Source: Caballeronia udeis (lineage in GTDB: Bacteria > Pseudomonadota > Gammaproteobacteria > Burkholderiales > Burkholderiaceae). Taken from it: DNA of 64,000 nucleotides. The DNA lies in assembly GCF_001544555.2 (NCBI RefSeq), contig NZ_FCOK02000003.1, forward strand, positions 1-64,000, written 5' to 3'. Below are positions 49,206 through 56,907 of this stretch, one piece after another. Both the position numbers and the translations under genes were made by a program. How positions within the stretch are numbered: position 1 is the first letter of the stretch; each line of letters starts with the position of its first letter. A model generated the notes under the pieces. That model saw only the letters and a list, made by a program, of their open reading frames with translations, was not told where the DNA came from and made no database searches.

Positions 49206-49237
49206 GAAAAAACCGGGCGCTCGACGCCCGTTTTTTT
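49206..49237 (+). terminator. terminator of aqpZ
   Basis: AAACCGGGCG and CGCCCGTTT pair around CTCGA at about 49211-49233, with a run of seven T residues. It lies 25 bp after the aqpZ stop. Confidence 0.88.
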
Positions 49238-49533
49238 AATTGCCCAATTCGTTTGTATCGGGTCCGAATAGCCGATCTATATGAATAATCTGCGACAAAT
49301 GTAATGACGGCTTACGGTCTGCGGGGGTGTTAAACGTCAATTTACTTATGCCGGGCTCACGAAATGTCCGACAAACGATGGCTGACAGGACTTTGCGGGT
49401 ATTTACTCCACGGACAAACCCTGACTTCAACTTTCGCCATACTTTCATCTGCTAACAACTCGTCGATACTCGTAAAACGGTCATTGCGTAGATTGGAGTC
49501 ATGCGACACGCGTCGCCCTAAAAGGAGAACACC
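49238..49533. other. gene-free region
   Basis: No gene is seen in these 296 bp. The stretch is AT-rich compared with flanking genes and probably contains the promoter of the small exported protein downstream. A minus-strand open frame has no family match. Confidence 0.45.
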
Positions 49534-49818
49534 ATGAAACGCATCGTCACTCATTTGCTGGTGGCCGCCGGTCTTGCAGTGGGAGCGGTTGGCGTCGCGC
49601 AGGCTCACACTGATCTCTCCATAGGACTGTCGCTCGGCGAGCCCGGGTATGTGCAGCCCGCACCGGTTTATGTCCAGCCCGCGCCGTTCTATCGCGCGCC
49701 GCCGCCCGCCTGGGGTCATCGCGATGACCGCTGGGGCGGTCCGGACCGCGGACGCTGGAACCGCACCGGCTGGGATCACGGCGGCTATGGTCGTGACGGC
49801 TGGAATCGTCGAGGATAG
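49534..49818 (+). CDS. small exported Pro/Trp/Arg-rich protein
   Basis: A 94-aa protein with a signal peptide (LLVAAGLAVGAVGVAQAHT, cleavage after AQA). The mature part has two VQPAP repeats (YVQPAPVYVQPAPFY) and a tail rich in Gly, Arg and Trp (DRWGGPDRGRWNRTGW). Proteins of this kind are widespread in Burkholderia and are of unknown function; envelope or metal-stress roles have been proposed for look-alikes. AAAAGGAGAACACC is a strong ribosome site. A terminator follows. Confidence 0.75.
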   Translation: MKRIVTHLLVAAGLAVGAVGVAQAHTDLSIGLSLGEPGYVQPAPVYVQPAPFYRAPPPAWGHRDDRWGGPDRGRWNRTGWDHGGYGRDGWNRRG

Positions 49819-49858
49819 GTGACGCTGGTTGTAGAGGTTTGCCAAGGGTTGTTTGAGC

Positions 49859-49893
49859 AAAGGGAGCGGCCGGTATAGGCGGCTCCCTTTTTC
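49859..49893 (+). terminator. terminator of the small exported protein gene
   Basis: AAAGGGAGC and GCTCCCTTT pair at 49859-49890 and are followed by TTCCTT. It lies 40 bp after the stop. Confidence 0.75.
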
Positions 49894-49967
49894 CTTCTGT
49901 TCCCTACGTTATTCCCTACGTCCCAGCACCGCGGACGACCGCTGCCGCAATGACCGATTCGGCCCCT

Positions 49968-50804
49968 TTATTCGTCAGCGCGCGCCGGCGAGGCAAGTTC
50001 ATCCGTCATGCCGAATAACGCGCGCAGTTGATGCGCGACGCCGGCCTCGAAGTTGTTGCCGGTCCGCGGGACATTCGGCAGGCGTTTTACCAGCGCCGGA
50101 TTCGCGTTGTTCATCATGAATGGCCGGCCCGCCGTTTCGAGCAGATCGATGTCGTTCATGTTGTCGCCGAAAGCGACGCAATGCGCAGTGTCAATATCGA
50201 GCCGGTCCAGCACGAACTGCAATGCCCGTCCCTTCGACACATCCGATGTCATCACCTCCAGGCAATCCGGCATCGAATAAGTAACGTAGATGGAATCGCC
50301 GAATTCACGTTCGAGATTCGCCGCAGTCACCTTGAGATCGTCCGGCTCGCCGATATACAGCACCTTCGCAATGTTCTCGCCGTCGTGCGCACGCAGGTCC
50401 ATTACGTCATAGTCGAAACCCGAGTCCTGATGAAGCACCAGCAATTCAGGTGCGTGGCGGTCGATCAACCAGGCGTCGTCGGCGAAGAGATTCACGATCA
50501 CGCGCTCGCTTCCCGCCAGATCCGGCTGAACGAGGCGGCGCACCGCCGCTGGAGCGATGTCACGGGCGTAAATACGTTCATTGTCCGGCGCATGAATGCG
50601 CGCGCCGTTCGACGTGATCAGGTGAGCGTCAATGCCGAGCACTTCCCGAATCCCGACCACATCGCGATAGTGCCGCCCCGTCGCGATGATGAAACGCACG
50701 CCACGCGCTTCCAGCTCGCGGACCGTTTCGACGGTGAACGGGTCGACCTGGTGGTCGTTGTTGAGCAAGGTGCCGTCGAGATCGGTAGCGATGATGGAAT
50801 ACAT
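49968..50804 (-). CDS. Cof-type HAD phosphatase
   Basis: A 278-aa soluble phosphatase of the haloacid dehalogenase superfamily, subfamily IIB. Motif I is IIATDLDGTLLNNDH (nucleophile Asp8), motif II FIIATGRHY and motif IV CVAFGDNMNDIDLLETAG. The Cof cap domain lies between. Substrates of this group include sugar phosphates, FMN-like or pyridoxal phosphates. The nearby sugar kinase gene upstream suggests a sugar phosphate. Confidence 0.9.
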   Translation of the reverse strand: MYSIIATDLDGTLLNNDHQVDPFTVETVRELEARGVRFIIATGRHYRDVVGIREVLGIDAHLITSNGARIHAPDNERIYARDIAPAAVRRLVQPDLAGSERVIVNLFADDAWLIDRHAPELLVLHQDSGFDYDVMDLRAHDGENIAKVLYIGEPDDLKVTAANLEREFGDSIYVTYSMPDCLEVMTSDVSKGRALQFVLDRLDIDTAHCVAFGDNMNDIDLLETAGRPFMMNNANPALVKRLPNVPRTGNNFEAGVAHQLRALFGMTDELASPARADE

Positions 50805-50843
50805 GGGAAGCGCTTTCCTTTAAGCCGTTAGGAACCTGACATT

Positions 50844-51746
50844 TTAGCCCCCATGGAGCGATTTTCGGCTCGCAGCCTGGCGAGCCAGTTGCAGCGCGCC
50901 TGAAGCGGAGTCCGCTAGCGGCTGGCGTAACCGGCCGCGGAGCTCTTCCGGCACGAATGGCTCCAGTGGCACGGCCAGGCCGCCGCACAGCGCCACCGGC
51001 AAAGCGTGATCCAGGTCCAGCGCCGACACCATTTTTTCGATCTCACGCCCCGCGTCCTCCAGCAGACGCGCCGCGAACGGATGGTTTCTGTGCTCGAACA
51101 CAGTCGGGGCCAGCGTCGCATAACCCGTTTGATTCGCCGCGCACAGCCATACGACGAGGCTGTCCCGATCGGTCGCGTCCGTGCGCTCGAGCAACGCCGC
51201 GGACCAGTCGTCGGCGGGCGCCCGACCGTCCAGCACGTGCTGCAAATGGGCGGCCGCCCGCAAACCCAACCAGGCTCCGCTCGCCTCGTCCCCGCTTGGA
51301 AAACCATAACCCCCTGCGATCCTGAGCTGACCGCTCGCGTCCAGCGACGCGGCAATGCTGCCCGTTCCCAGCGCCACGATCACGCCCGGCTCGCCTCCGT
51401 GCGCGCCGAGCAACGTGGTGAAGGCGTCGCTTTCGACGGCAAGCGCGCATCCATTGGGCGCTGTTGCGTGAAACTGCGCCAGCCACCCCGCGTGATTCAC
51501 GCCCGCAAGACCGCAGCCAAGCGCGCATGCACGCCACTCGAACGGCAAGCCCGCTGTTTCAAAGGCGCGCACGCACGCCGCTTCGATAGCGTCCCACGCT
51601 CTCTCGACGCCGAGCGCCAAGCCTGACGGCCCTCCCGTCGCACGTGCCAATTCAATGCCGTCTGTGTCTGCCAGGACGACGCGCGTACCGCTGCCGCCGC
51701 CGTCGACGCCTATCAGGTACTTGTGGGTGTAAGTTGAAGTAGTCAT
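50844..51746 (-). CDS. BadF/BadG-type ATPase, N-acetylglucosamine-kinase-like
   Basis: A 300-aa ASKHA-fold protein. Phosphate 1 motif is IGVDGGGSGTRVVLAD, phosphate 2 GVIVALGTGSIAASLD and the adenosine region lies in ALCGGLAVPLEPF. Eukaryotic and bacterial GlcNAc kinases share this layout, so phosphorylation of an amino sugar during cell-wall recycling is likely. The ATG at 51746 opens the fold; the open frame extends upstream without family likeness. The HAD phosphatase gene follows 39 bp downstream. Confidence 0.86.
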   Translation of the reverse strand: MTTSTYTHKYLIGVDGGGSGTRVVLADTDGIELARATGGPSGLALGVERAWDAIEAACVRAFETAGLPFEWRACALGCGLAGVNHAGWLAQFHATAPNGCALAVESDAFTTLLGAHGGEPGVIVALGTGSIAASLDASGQLRIAGGYGFPSGDEASGAWLGLRAAAHLQHVLDGRAPADDWSAALLERTDATDRDSLVVWLCAANQTGYATLAPTVFEHRNHPFAARLLEDAGREIEKMVSALDLDHALPVALCGGLAVPLEPFVPEELRGRLRQPLADSASGALQLARQAASRKSLHGG

Positions 51747-52000
51747 GTCCGCAAGCTTAACGGCACGACCCGCGCGCCGCCACTCAGCCGAATGGGGTAT
51801 GCGGCGCCACCGCACTGCCTGCGCATCCGGCAAGCTTCTGCCATGAGCCCGCTGATATTGGAGCCGGACATCAGGCCAATGCCTGCAGGGAGCCGCCACG
51901 CGACGGCCCACCGGAGAACCAGACCGATCGGCCGACTGTTCTCGCCTTGTCCTTCCGCCTATGCTGATCAAACGCCAACTACGCATTCCCAGAAGCCGAC

Positions 52001-52645
52001 ATGACGAACCCGAAAAAAAGCAGCCCGGATAACAGCACGGAGCCCCACCGCTGCGGCTGGGCAACAACCGAAGCACTCGCCCACTATCACGATGAAGAGT
52101 GGGGCGTGGCGTCCCATGACGATCGCCATCTGTTCGAAATGCTCGTGCTGGAAGGCGCACAGGCCGGGCTGTCATGGTCCACGATCCTGAACAAGCGGGA
52201 GGGTTACCGGGCTCTGTTCCATGACTTCGACATCGACCGGGTGGCCGCTTTCAGCGAAGACGACGCAGCCCGGCTGCTGCTCGATCCCCGCATCATCCGC
52301 AATCGCGCAAAGATCTCGGCGGCGGTCGCCAACGCTCGCGCGGTGCAGCGCATCCAGGCGGAACACGGTTCGTTCGCGAATTTTGTGTGGTCGTTCGTCG
52401 GCAATACGCCTATCGACACCCCACGCGCAACCTATGCACAAGCACCCGCCTCCAACGAAATCTCCGACGCCATGAGCCGTGCCCTGAAGAAATACGGCTG
52501 CAAGTTCATCGGAACAACCATCTGCTACGCGTTCATGCAGGCAACCGGCATGGTCAACGACCATGAGGCTGCCTGTTTCTGCCGGTTCCGCGACAACGCG
52601 GCCGTCCCAAGCGAGAATCCGCCAAGCGTCGAACAAATTAGATAA
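52001..52645 (+). CDS. tag: DNA-3-methyladenine glycosylase I
   Basis: A 214-aa DNA repair enzyme that removes 3-methyladenine. The N-terminal HRCGWATTEALAHYHDEEWGV contains the zinc cysteine and the conserved aromatic cluster; LEGAQAGLSWSTILNKREGYR carries the base-recognition Glu and Trp; the C-terminal zinc ligands lie in MVNDHEAACFCR. Length is slightly above E. coli Tag (187 aa). It stands alone. Confidence 0.93.
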   Translation: MTNPKKSSPDNSTEPHRCGWATTEALAHYHDEEWGVASHDDRHLFEMLVLEGAQAGLSWSTILNKREGYRALFHDFDIDRVAAFSEDDAARLLLDPRIIRNRAKISAAVANARAVQRIQAEHGSFANFVWSFVGNTPIDTPRATYAQAPASNEISDAMSRALKKYGCKFIGTTICYAFMQATGMVNDHEAACFCRFRDNAAVPSENPPSVEQIR

Positions 52646-53122
52646 TTTGCTCCACTGATTTTCGAAACGTACATTGCGTTTTCGCAACATTTTTCGCGGT
52701 TTCATCTCTCATCAGGGAAAATCCTGACGATAGCGGTACCTACGGGGTGAATCACGCTCTGAAGCCTTTACTACAAAGCCTTTACGGGGATTCTGCCCCT
52801 GTGCAGGAAGGCGGGCATCATGTCAAAATTGCGGCCAACCGCACATAGCGGCACTTTTTTACCGGAAAGAACCGCTATAAATACGTTGTAAGCGGCTTTT
52901 TTCCAGCGAATCGGATGACTCTGGGACGGCTGTCGCTTCGTACCGCTTACCAAGCGTATTCAGACGGTGTGAACGATCGCGGCGAAACAGACACGCCGGC
53001 GACATAACGCGGTTTTATGTGGTCGATCGCGCTTTGCCGACCGAGTCCGCGTCCGATACTGATAACGCTGTTAGATGAACACCCACGAAGCACCGCAGTT
53101 GTCGGCGCAGGGGAGAACCAGA
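52646..53122. other. gene-free region with weak hairpin
   Basis: No gene is supported in these 477 bp. A weak hairpin with arms ACCGCT and AGCGGC followed by six T residues lies near 52870-52902 and may act as a distant terminator. The part 52640-52700 and 52850-52900 is AT-rich. Confidence 0.4.
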
Positions 53123-53548
53123 ATGAAAAACCTCAACTTCTTGACGCACCAGGAAATCTTCGACCGTGCCGTCCATCACCTGTTTGGCCAGGGCCAGGCA
53201 GCGTTGTTGCCGCGCGGCGGCGGTGCATATCGCGGGTATTGCGGCGGTTGTCCCGTCGGCAGTTTCATCAAGGCGCGCGATTACATGACCGCCATGGAAG
53301 GCGTGCCCATTCGCTACGTCGGCAAAGGGCCGGAAACCGTGCCGCCTTACATGGATGTCGGCGTCGCAGCGCTGAAGCGCGCACTCTTGCGCTCGAATAT
53401 CAATGTCTACGATCCAACAACCGTCGAGCTGCTCAGCTGCCTGCAAAACGTGCACGACGTGTTCGGCAAGTGGGAATGGCGTGAACGCTTTGCGTCCATC
53501 GCCCGGCAGTTCAACTTGTCGGCGGATCGCCTTAGATCGGCAGCCTGA
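53123..53548 (+). CDS. small protein of unknown function, paralogue of the next gene
   Basis: A 141-aa soluble protein. MKNLNFLTHQEIFDRAVHHL is followed by a Gly-rich part with three cysteines, GYCGGCPVGSFIKA, and by the segment INVYDPTTVELLSCLQNVHD. The same layout recurs in the neighbouring gene (CAIGSLIADELY, VNAYDPEIVELLIELEEVHD). The family is found in chromosomes and phages as hypothetical proteins; I know no function. GGGGAGAACCAGA precedes the ATG. The Cys-x-x-Cys could bind metal. Confidence 0.7.
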   Translation: MKNLNFLTHQEIFDRAVHHLFGQGQAALLPRGGGAYRGYCGGCPVGSFIKARDYMTAMEGVPIRYVGKGPETVPPYMDVGVAALKRALLRSNINVYDPTTVELLSCLQNVHDVFGKWEWRERFASIARQFNLSADRLRSAA

Positions 53549-53709
53549 GCGCGAAATTGGCAGGGTTCCGCGGGGCTTCGCGAGTCAATCACGAAGGACA
53601 AGTGATGACATCGCAAAAGCCCCATGAATGAAGCGAGTCCGCGCTTGCGTTGAACTAAGAAACGAGCATCGGACGATGCAACGCAATAATTAAAGCAACG
53701 AGCAATGCA

Positions 53710-54069
53710 ATGTTAACGGCGAGAGACATCTACGAACGCGTAAGCAACCATCTGCTCGCGCAACGGGCTGTATCGGAGGATGAAAACGGTTCGTGCCGGC
53801 TGCGCAGCGGCAATGGCCGCAAGTGCGCTATCGGGTCCCTGATCGCCGACGAGTTGTATCGGCCGGAGATCGAGGGGGTTGGGATCTCGTACTACCGGCA
53901 CGCGAAGGACGGCTCGTTGTTGCGCGCGCTGTACGCGTCAGAGGTGAATGCCTACGATCCGGAGATCGTCGAATTGCTGATCGAGCTGGAGGAAGTCCAC
54001 GACGATTTCAGCGTGGACGAATGGCCTCAGCTTCTCGCGCGCGTAGGTGAACGGCACGCGTTTATCTAG
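53710..54069 (+). CDS. small protein of unknown function, paralogue of the previous gene
   Basis: A 119-aa soluble acidic protein. It aligns by eye with the preceding protein over its full length: start LTARDIYERVSNHLLAQ, the middle GRKCAIGSLIADELYRPEIEG, and the end DPEIVELLIELEEVHDDFSV followed by a Trp and a helical tail. Only one Cys remains at the site where the neighbour has three. The two genes are 161 bp apart and may have their own promoters. Function unknown. Confidence 0.7.
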   Translation: MLTARDIYERVSNHLLAQRAVSEDENGSCRLRSGNGRKCAIGSLIADELYRPEIEGVGISYYRHAKDGSLLRALYASEVNAYDPEIVELLIELEEVHDDFSVDEWPQLLARVGERHAFI

Positions 54070-54134
54070 GCGCGAGTAAACGTCGGACAAGCGCCCGACG
54101 GCCCGGGTGAAATCCCGCCGCGCCCAAAGACAAG

Positions 54135-54170
54135 GCACGGCGGAAGATCCGCGCACGGCGGAAGATCCGC
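54135..54170. repeat. tandem duplication of an 18-bp unit
   Basis: GCACGGCGGAAGATCCGC occurs twice in direct succession (54135-54152 and 54153-54170) in the gap between the convergent small-protein and rpsU genes. It looks like a slippage duplication. Confidence 0.7.
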
Positions 54171-54252
54171 TCAACCGGCTCATAGACAACGCCAACAAGC
54201 CGAGCCGCAAGCCCGAATAGGGCCGCAACGTAAAAACAGCAAACCGAAGCAA

Positions 54253-54304
54253 CCAAGCAAAACGGCGATGCAACCCTTGCGGGCGGCATCGCCGTTTTGC
54301 TTGG
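54253..54304 (-). terminator. strong terminator of rpsU
   Basis: A perfect 19-bp stem: 54253-54271 pairs with 54286-54304 around a 14-base loop, with AAAACGGCGATGC in the left arm and its complement in the right. The T-rich part is inside the stem on the minus strand. It lies 35 bp after the rpsU stop and may also stop the convergent plus-strand gene. Confidence 0.85.
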
Positions 54305-54339
54305 TGCAGCCCATCAACCGGGCTGCAACCTGCCAAGAC

Positions 54340-54552
54340 TTAGTGAAGCTTCTTGGGCAGCATCTGGCTGCGCAGACGCTTGCGCAGACGGCTGACTGCT
54401 GCCGCTTTCTTGCGCTTGCGTGCCGTCGTCGGCTTTTCATACGACTGGCGTTCGCGAAGTTCGGCGATCAGGCCGTTCTTTTCGATGGTCCGGCGAAAGC
54501 GACGGATCGCGACGTCGAACGGCTCGTTTTCTTTCAAAACAATAGTGGTCAT
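54340..54552 (-). CDS. rpsU: 30S ribosomal protein S21
   Basis: A 70-aa basic ribosomal protein. [20 protein letters not shown] and [22 protein letters not shown] are diagnostic, and the C-terminus is a Lys/Arg-rich helix ([13 protein letters not shown]). It helps base-pairing between 16S rRNA and mRNA during initiation. The ATG at 54552 gives the exact family length; the long in-frame extension upstream is not part of it. Unlike in E. coli there is no dnaG or rpoD after it. rpsU between motility and flagellin genes is frequent in Burkholderia. Confidence 0.96.
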   Translation of the reverse strand: MTTIVLKENEPFDVAIRRFRRTIEKNGLIAELRERQSYEKPTTARKRKKAAAVSRLRKRLRSQMLPKKLH

Positions 54553-54916
54553 GGATGTCCTAAATCGCTGATACGTTTTTCTGACTGCGCGGCGAAGCGT
54601 ACTGCACAAGGCAACGCCGCGCGCCGGCACTCCGATCGTCCACCCGACAACAGCGGACACGAGCAAAGCGGCCACGGAGGCCGGAAAAGAGAGAGGTGGG
54701 ATTTCACCGCCGATCACGGCATGCGCAGGTCTGTCGAAAACGGAACAGCGCACTTCGGGCCGCCCGGCGTCGCTTAAAAATAGCTTCGCCATCGGGCAAA
54801 AATCTCGATTCGGGCGAGATGTTATCAGATCGGCGCCCCGTCGCCAACCCCGCAACACCTGTTTGCCGAGGTTTGCGAAGGGGCAACCCCATGATCATGC
54901 GCGTTTTTTACCGCTT
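54553..54916. promoter_or_regulatory. rpsU leader/promoter region
   Basis: These 364 bp carry no gene. A small inverted repeat (ATCTCG at 54802-54807 and CGAGAT at 54815-54820) lies at the far end. The rpsU promoter should be here; GTTTTGAAAG-like ribosome-site sequence is weak because rpsU leaders often act by structure. Confidence 0.35.
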
Positions 54917-55864
54917 TCAGTCCGGATTGCTGGCTTCGTCGAGTATAGCGACGTCTTCTGGCGCCAAATTAATGCGGGTCGCATGGGCGAGGGTCTCGAG
55001 CTGCTTGACCGAAGTCGCGCTCGCGATCGGCGCTGTCACACCCGGGCGCGCGATCAGCCATGCAAGTGCGATTGCCGCCGGCTCCGTGTCGTGACGGTCC
55101 GCCACTTTAACGAGCGCGCTCACAATTCTCAAGCCCCGGTCGTTCAGATAACCCGCCACCTTCGCGCCACGTGCACTGTTCTCGGTATCGGTTTTGGACC
55201 GGTATTTTCCACTCAGGAAACCGCTCGCCAGGCTGTAATACGTCACGACCGATACCTTATGCGCCTTGATAACCGGTTCCAGGTCATTCTCGTAGCCGGC
55301 GCGATCGTAAAGGTTGTATTCAGGCTGAAGCACCTGATAAGCCGGAATCCCCTCCTTCGCCGATATATTCAGTGCCTCTTCCAGCCTTTCACCGGTGTAA
55401 TTCGACGCGCCGATTACGCGTACCTTCCCCGCCGCAATCAGCTTTTGATATGCGCCGAGCGTATCCACGAGCGGTGTTTTATCGTCGTCGCGATGGGAAA
55501 AATAAATGTCGATGTAATCCGTCTTCAGGCGCTTCAGCGAATCGTTGACAGCAGCCTCGATATTCGCCGCCGATAGCCCCGGCCGCGTGCTCAGCATGCC
55601 AACTTTCGTCGCCAGCACGATCTTGTCGCGCTTGCCGCTTTCCTTGAACCACTTGCCGATGATCGTCTCCGACTCGCCGCCCTGATGGCCGTCGACCCAG
55701 GCTGAATAGACGTCGGCGGTATCGATGAAATTAAGGCCGTGGTCGACAAAGGCGTCGAGGATGGAAAACGACGTGCGTTCATCGGCGGTCCAGCCGAATA
55801 CATTTCCGCCGAAAACGAGTGGCGCGACCTTGAGGTCCGACGTACCGATAGTGCGGTGCTGCAT
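54917..55864 (-). CDS. aldo/keto reductase
   Basis: A 315-aa NADPH-dependent reductase with a TIM-barrel fold. The catalytic set is visible: Asp in NFIDTADVYS, the Tyr of the same segment, Lys in VLATKVGM and His in IYFSHRDDDKTP. The C-terminal cofactor site lies in RPGVTAPIASATSVKQLE. It is similar to the YajO/Tas group whose physiological substrates are aldehydes. The ATG at 55864 has GGGAGTCTCC in front and matches the family start. Confidence 0.92.
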   Translation of the reverse strand: MQHRTIGTSDLKVAPLVFGGNVFGWTADERTSFSILDAFVDHGLNFIDTADVYSAWVDGHQGGESETIIGKWFKESGKRDKIVLATKVGMLSTRPGLSAANIEAAVNDSLKRLKTDYIDIYFSHRDDDKTPLVDTLGAYQKLIAAGKVRVIGASNYTGERLEEALNISAKEGIPAYQVLQPEYNLYDRAGYENDLEPVIKAHKVSVVTYYSLASGFLSGKYRSKTDTENSARGAKVAGYLNDRGLRIVSALVKVADRHDTEPAAIALAWLIARPGVTAPIASATSVKQLETLAHATRINLAPEDVAILDEASNPD

Positions 55865-55985
55865 GGAGACTCCCGGGTTGTTATAGACAAAACGCAATAA
55901 CCGACCCGAAAAGAATACCCGCGAATCCGTTTACTCGCAGGCTGCACGCCGATCGCTATTCCCCTACGAATCCTTACCCAAGTCC
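55865..55985. other. short intergenic region left of the fliC-leader duplicate
   Basis: These 121 bp lie between the start of the aldo/keto reductase gene and the sigma-28-like element. They should contain the reductase promoter on the minus strand. No other feature is seen. Confidence 0.35.
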
Positions 55986-56012
55986 TCAAGTTTTTTCATG
56001 GGCCGCGCTAAC
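55986..56012 (+). promoter_or_regulatory. sigma-28 (FliA)-like promoter, left copy
   Basis: TCAAGTTT, 11 bases, GCGCTAAC. The -35 differs in one base from the FliA consensus TAAAGTTT and spacing is right; the -10 is a weaker match to GCCGATAA. It sits directly in front of the left copy of the 42-bp repeat, exactly as the better promoter at 60350 sits in front of the right copy. It may be the original fliC promoter, now left in front of the peptide/ATP-grasp cassette. Confidence 0.5.
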
Positions 56013-56051
56013 CCAAGTAGGCGGCCGGCTACCTCGCTCGGAACCGCCAGG
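56010..56051 (+). repeat. 42-bp direct repeat, left copy
   Basis: Exact match, over 42 bases, to 60375-60416. It starts AACCCAAGTAGGCGGCCGGC and ends GGAACCGCCAGG. GGCGG and CCGCC near its ends can pair, so the transcript could form a hairpin. Flanking bases differ on both sides, so the repeat boundaries are sharp. The right copy begins at the expected transcription start of fliC. Confidence 0.9.
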
Positions 56052-56624
56052 AGCCCTTTGTTTGCCATTGGATCAAATTACTTGTGCAATCGATGAAAGT
56101 GCAAAGTTCATTGCAATCGTGCAGTCATCACCCTGATCTGGGACTCCTGTTCACATACTCGAGCCAGCAACGCGCAGTTCGTTCAGGCTATTTTCTTGGC
56201 TAGTGCGATGACGGCGACGTTCGTTCCCCGTCCAGCCTGGATATCGGGAGCGTATCGCTGCGCTTCGCGGGCCTCTTGGCTTCTTGATTGCAAGCGCCGA
56301 TTCGGGGATTGTCTAGTTCGCATCGGCGGTAAATGCATTTCCGTCATGGAAGGCGCCTTTCGTCTTGATACTGAAATCTGATCAAGCCGAAGTCGGGTAC
56401 CAGCCGGCGCCGAACGGAAATGTCATCCACTCCGACTTCGGCCAGGTCGCGCTATCAACAATCGTTCTACCCTGGCCCAAACCGCCGAACAAGCGGCAAG
56501 TTCGTCCTCTTCTCCACCGTTCTGTCGCGAATGATTCCAGTAATCTAGGTGCAGCACTCGATTCAGTGCTGGCGCAGATACCTTGTTGGGTCCGCCTCAC
56601 ACGGTTTCGTTCAAAGGAATATAT
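56052..56624. other. leader of the accessory cassette, no gene supported
   Basis: The 573 bp between the left repeat and the small peptide gene contain no supported gene. Open frames at 56196-56381 and from 56365 on (in frame with the later ATP-grasp gene) show no domain. The stretch is less GC-rich than the genome around it. A hairpin with perfect arms CAGCACT and AGTGCTG lies at 56552-56571, just before the peptide gene. The region may contain gene debris or a long regulatory leader. Confidence 0.45.
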
Positions 56625-56831
56625 ATGTCACAGATCAATCGGCGCACCAAGATCGGTATGTTGTCCTTGGTCTCCGGCACAGCGAGGGCTGTCCCGCATC
56701 CGACGGGTCACCACGCAGCGTCATCGGCGTCGCTGCCTGAAGGATGGTTTTCCGACGAGGTGGGCTATATCAGCGAAACTGCTGATGCGGCTCGTATGCG
56801 TATGCTTGCCGCTCAGAAGCAGACTCCCTGA
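56625..56831 (+). CDS. 68-aa protein, possible precursor peptide
   Basis: A short gene with a good ribosome site (AAAGGAATATAT before the ATG). The product starts MSQINRRTKIGMLSLVSGTA, continues with a His/Pro/Ser-rich middle (HPTGHHAASSASLPEG) and ends in a helical, Ala/Met-rich tail (ETADAARMRMLAAQKQTP). There is no signal peptide and no known domain that I recognise. It lies 76 bp before an ATP-grasp ligase gene on the same strand. Size and position fit a modified peptide precursor, but it might equally be a small structural protein. Confidence 0.55.
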   Translation: MSQINRRTKIGMLSLVSGTARAVPHPTGHHAASSASLPEGWFSDEVGYISETADAARMRMLAAQKQTP

Positions 56832-56907
56832 AGGTATCGCAAGGCCACGTCGGCGAGGACGGCTTTTTGCACCTCGGATCACCATCGTGTTATCGAAGAG
56901 TTCCATC

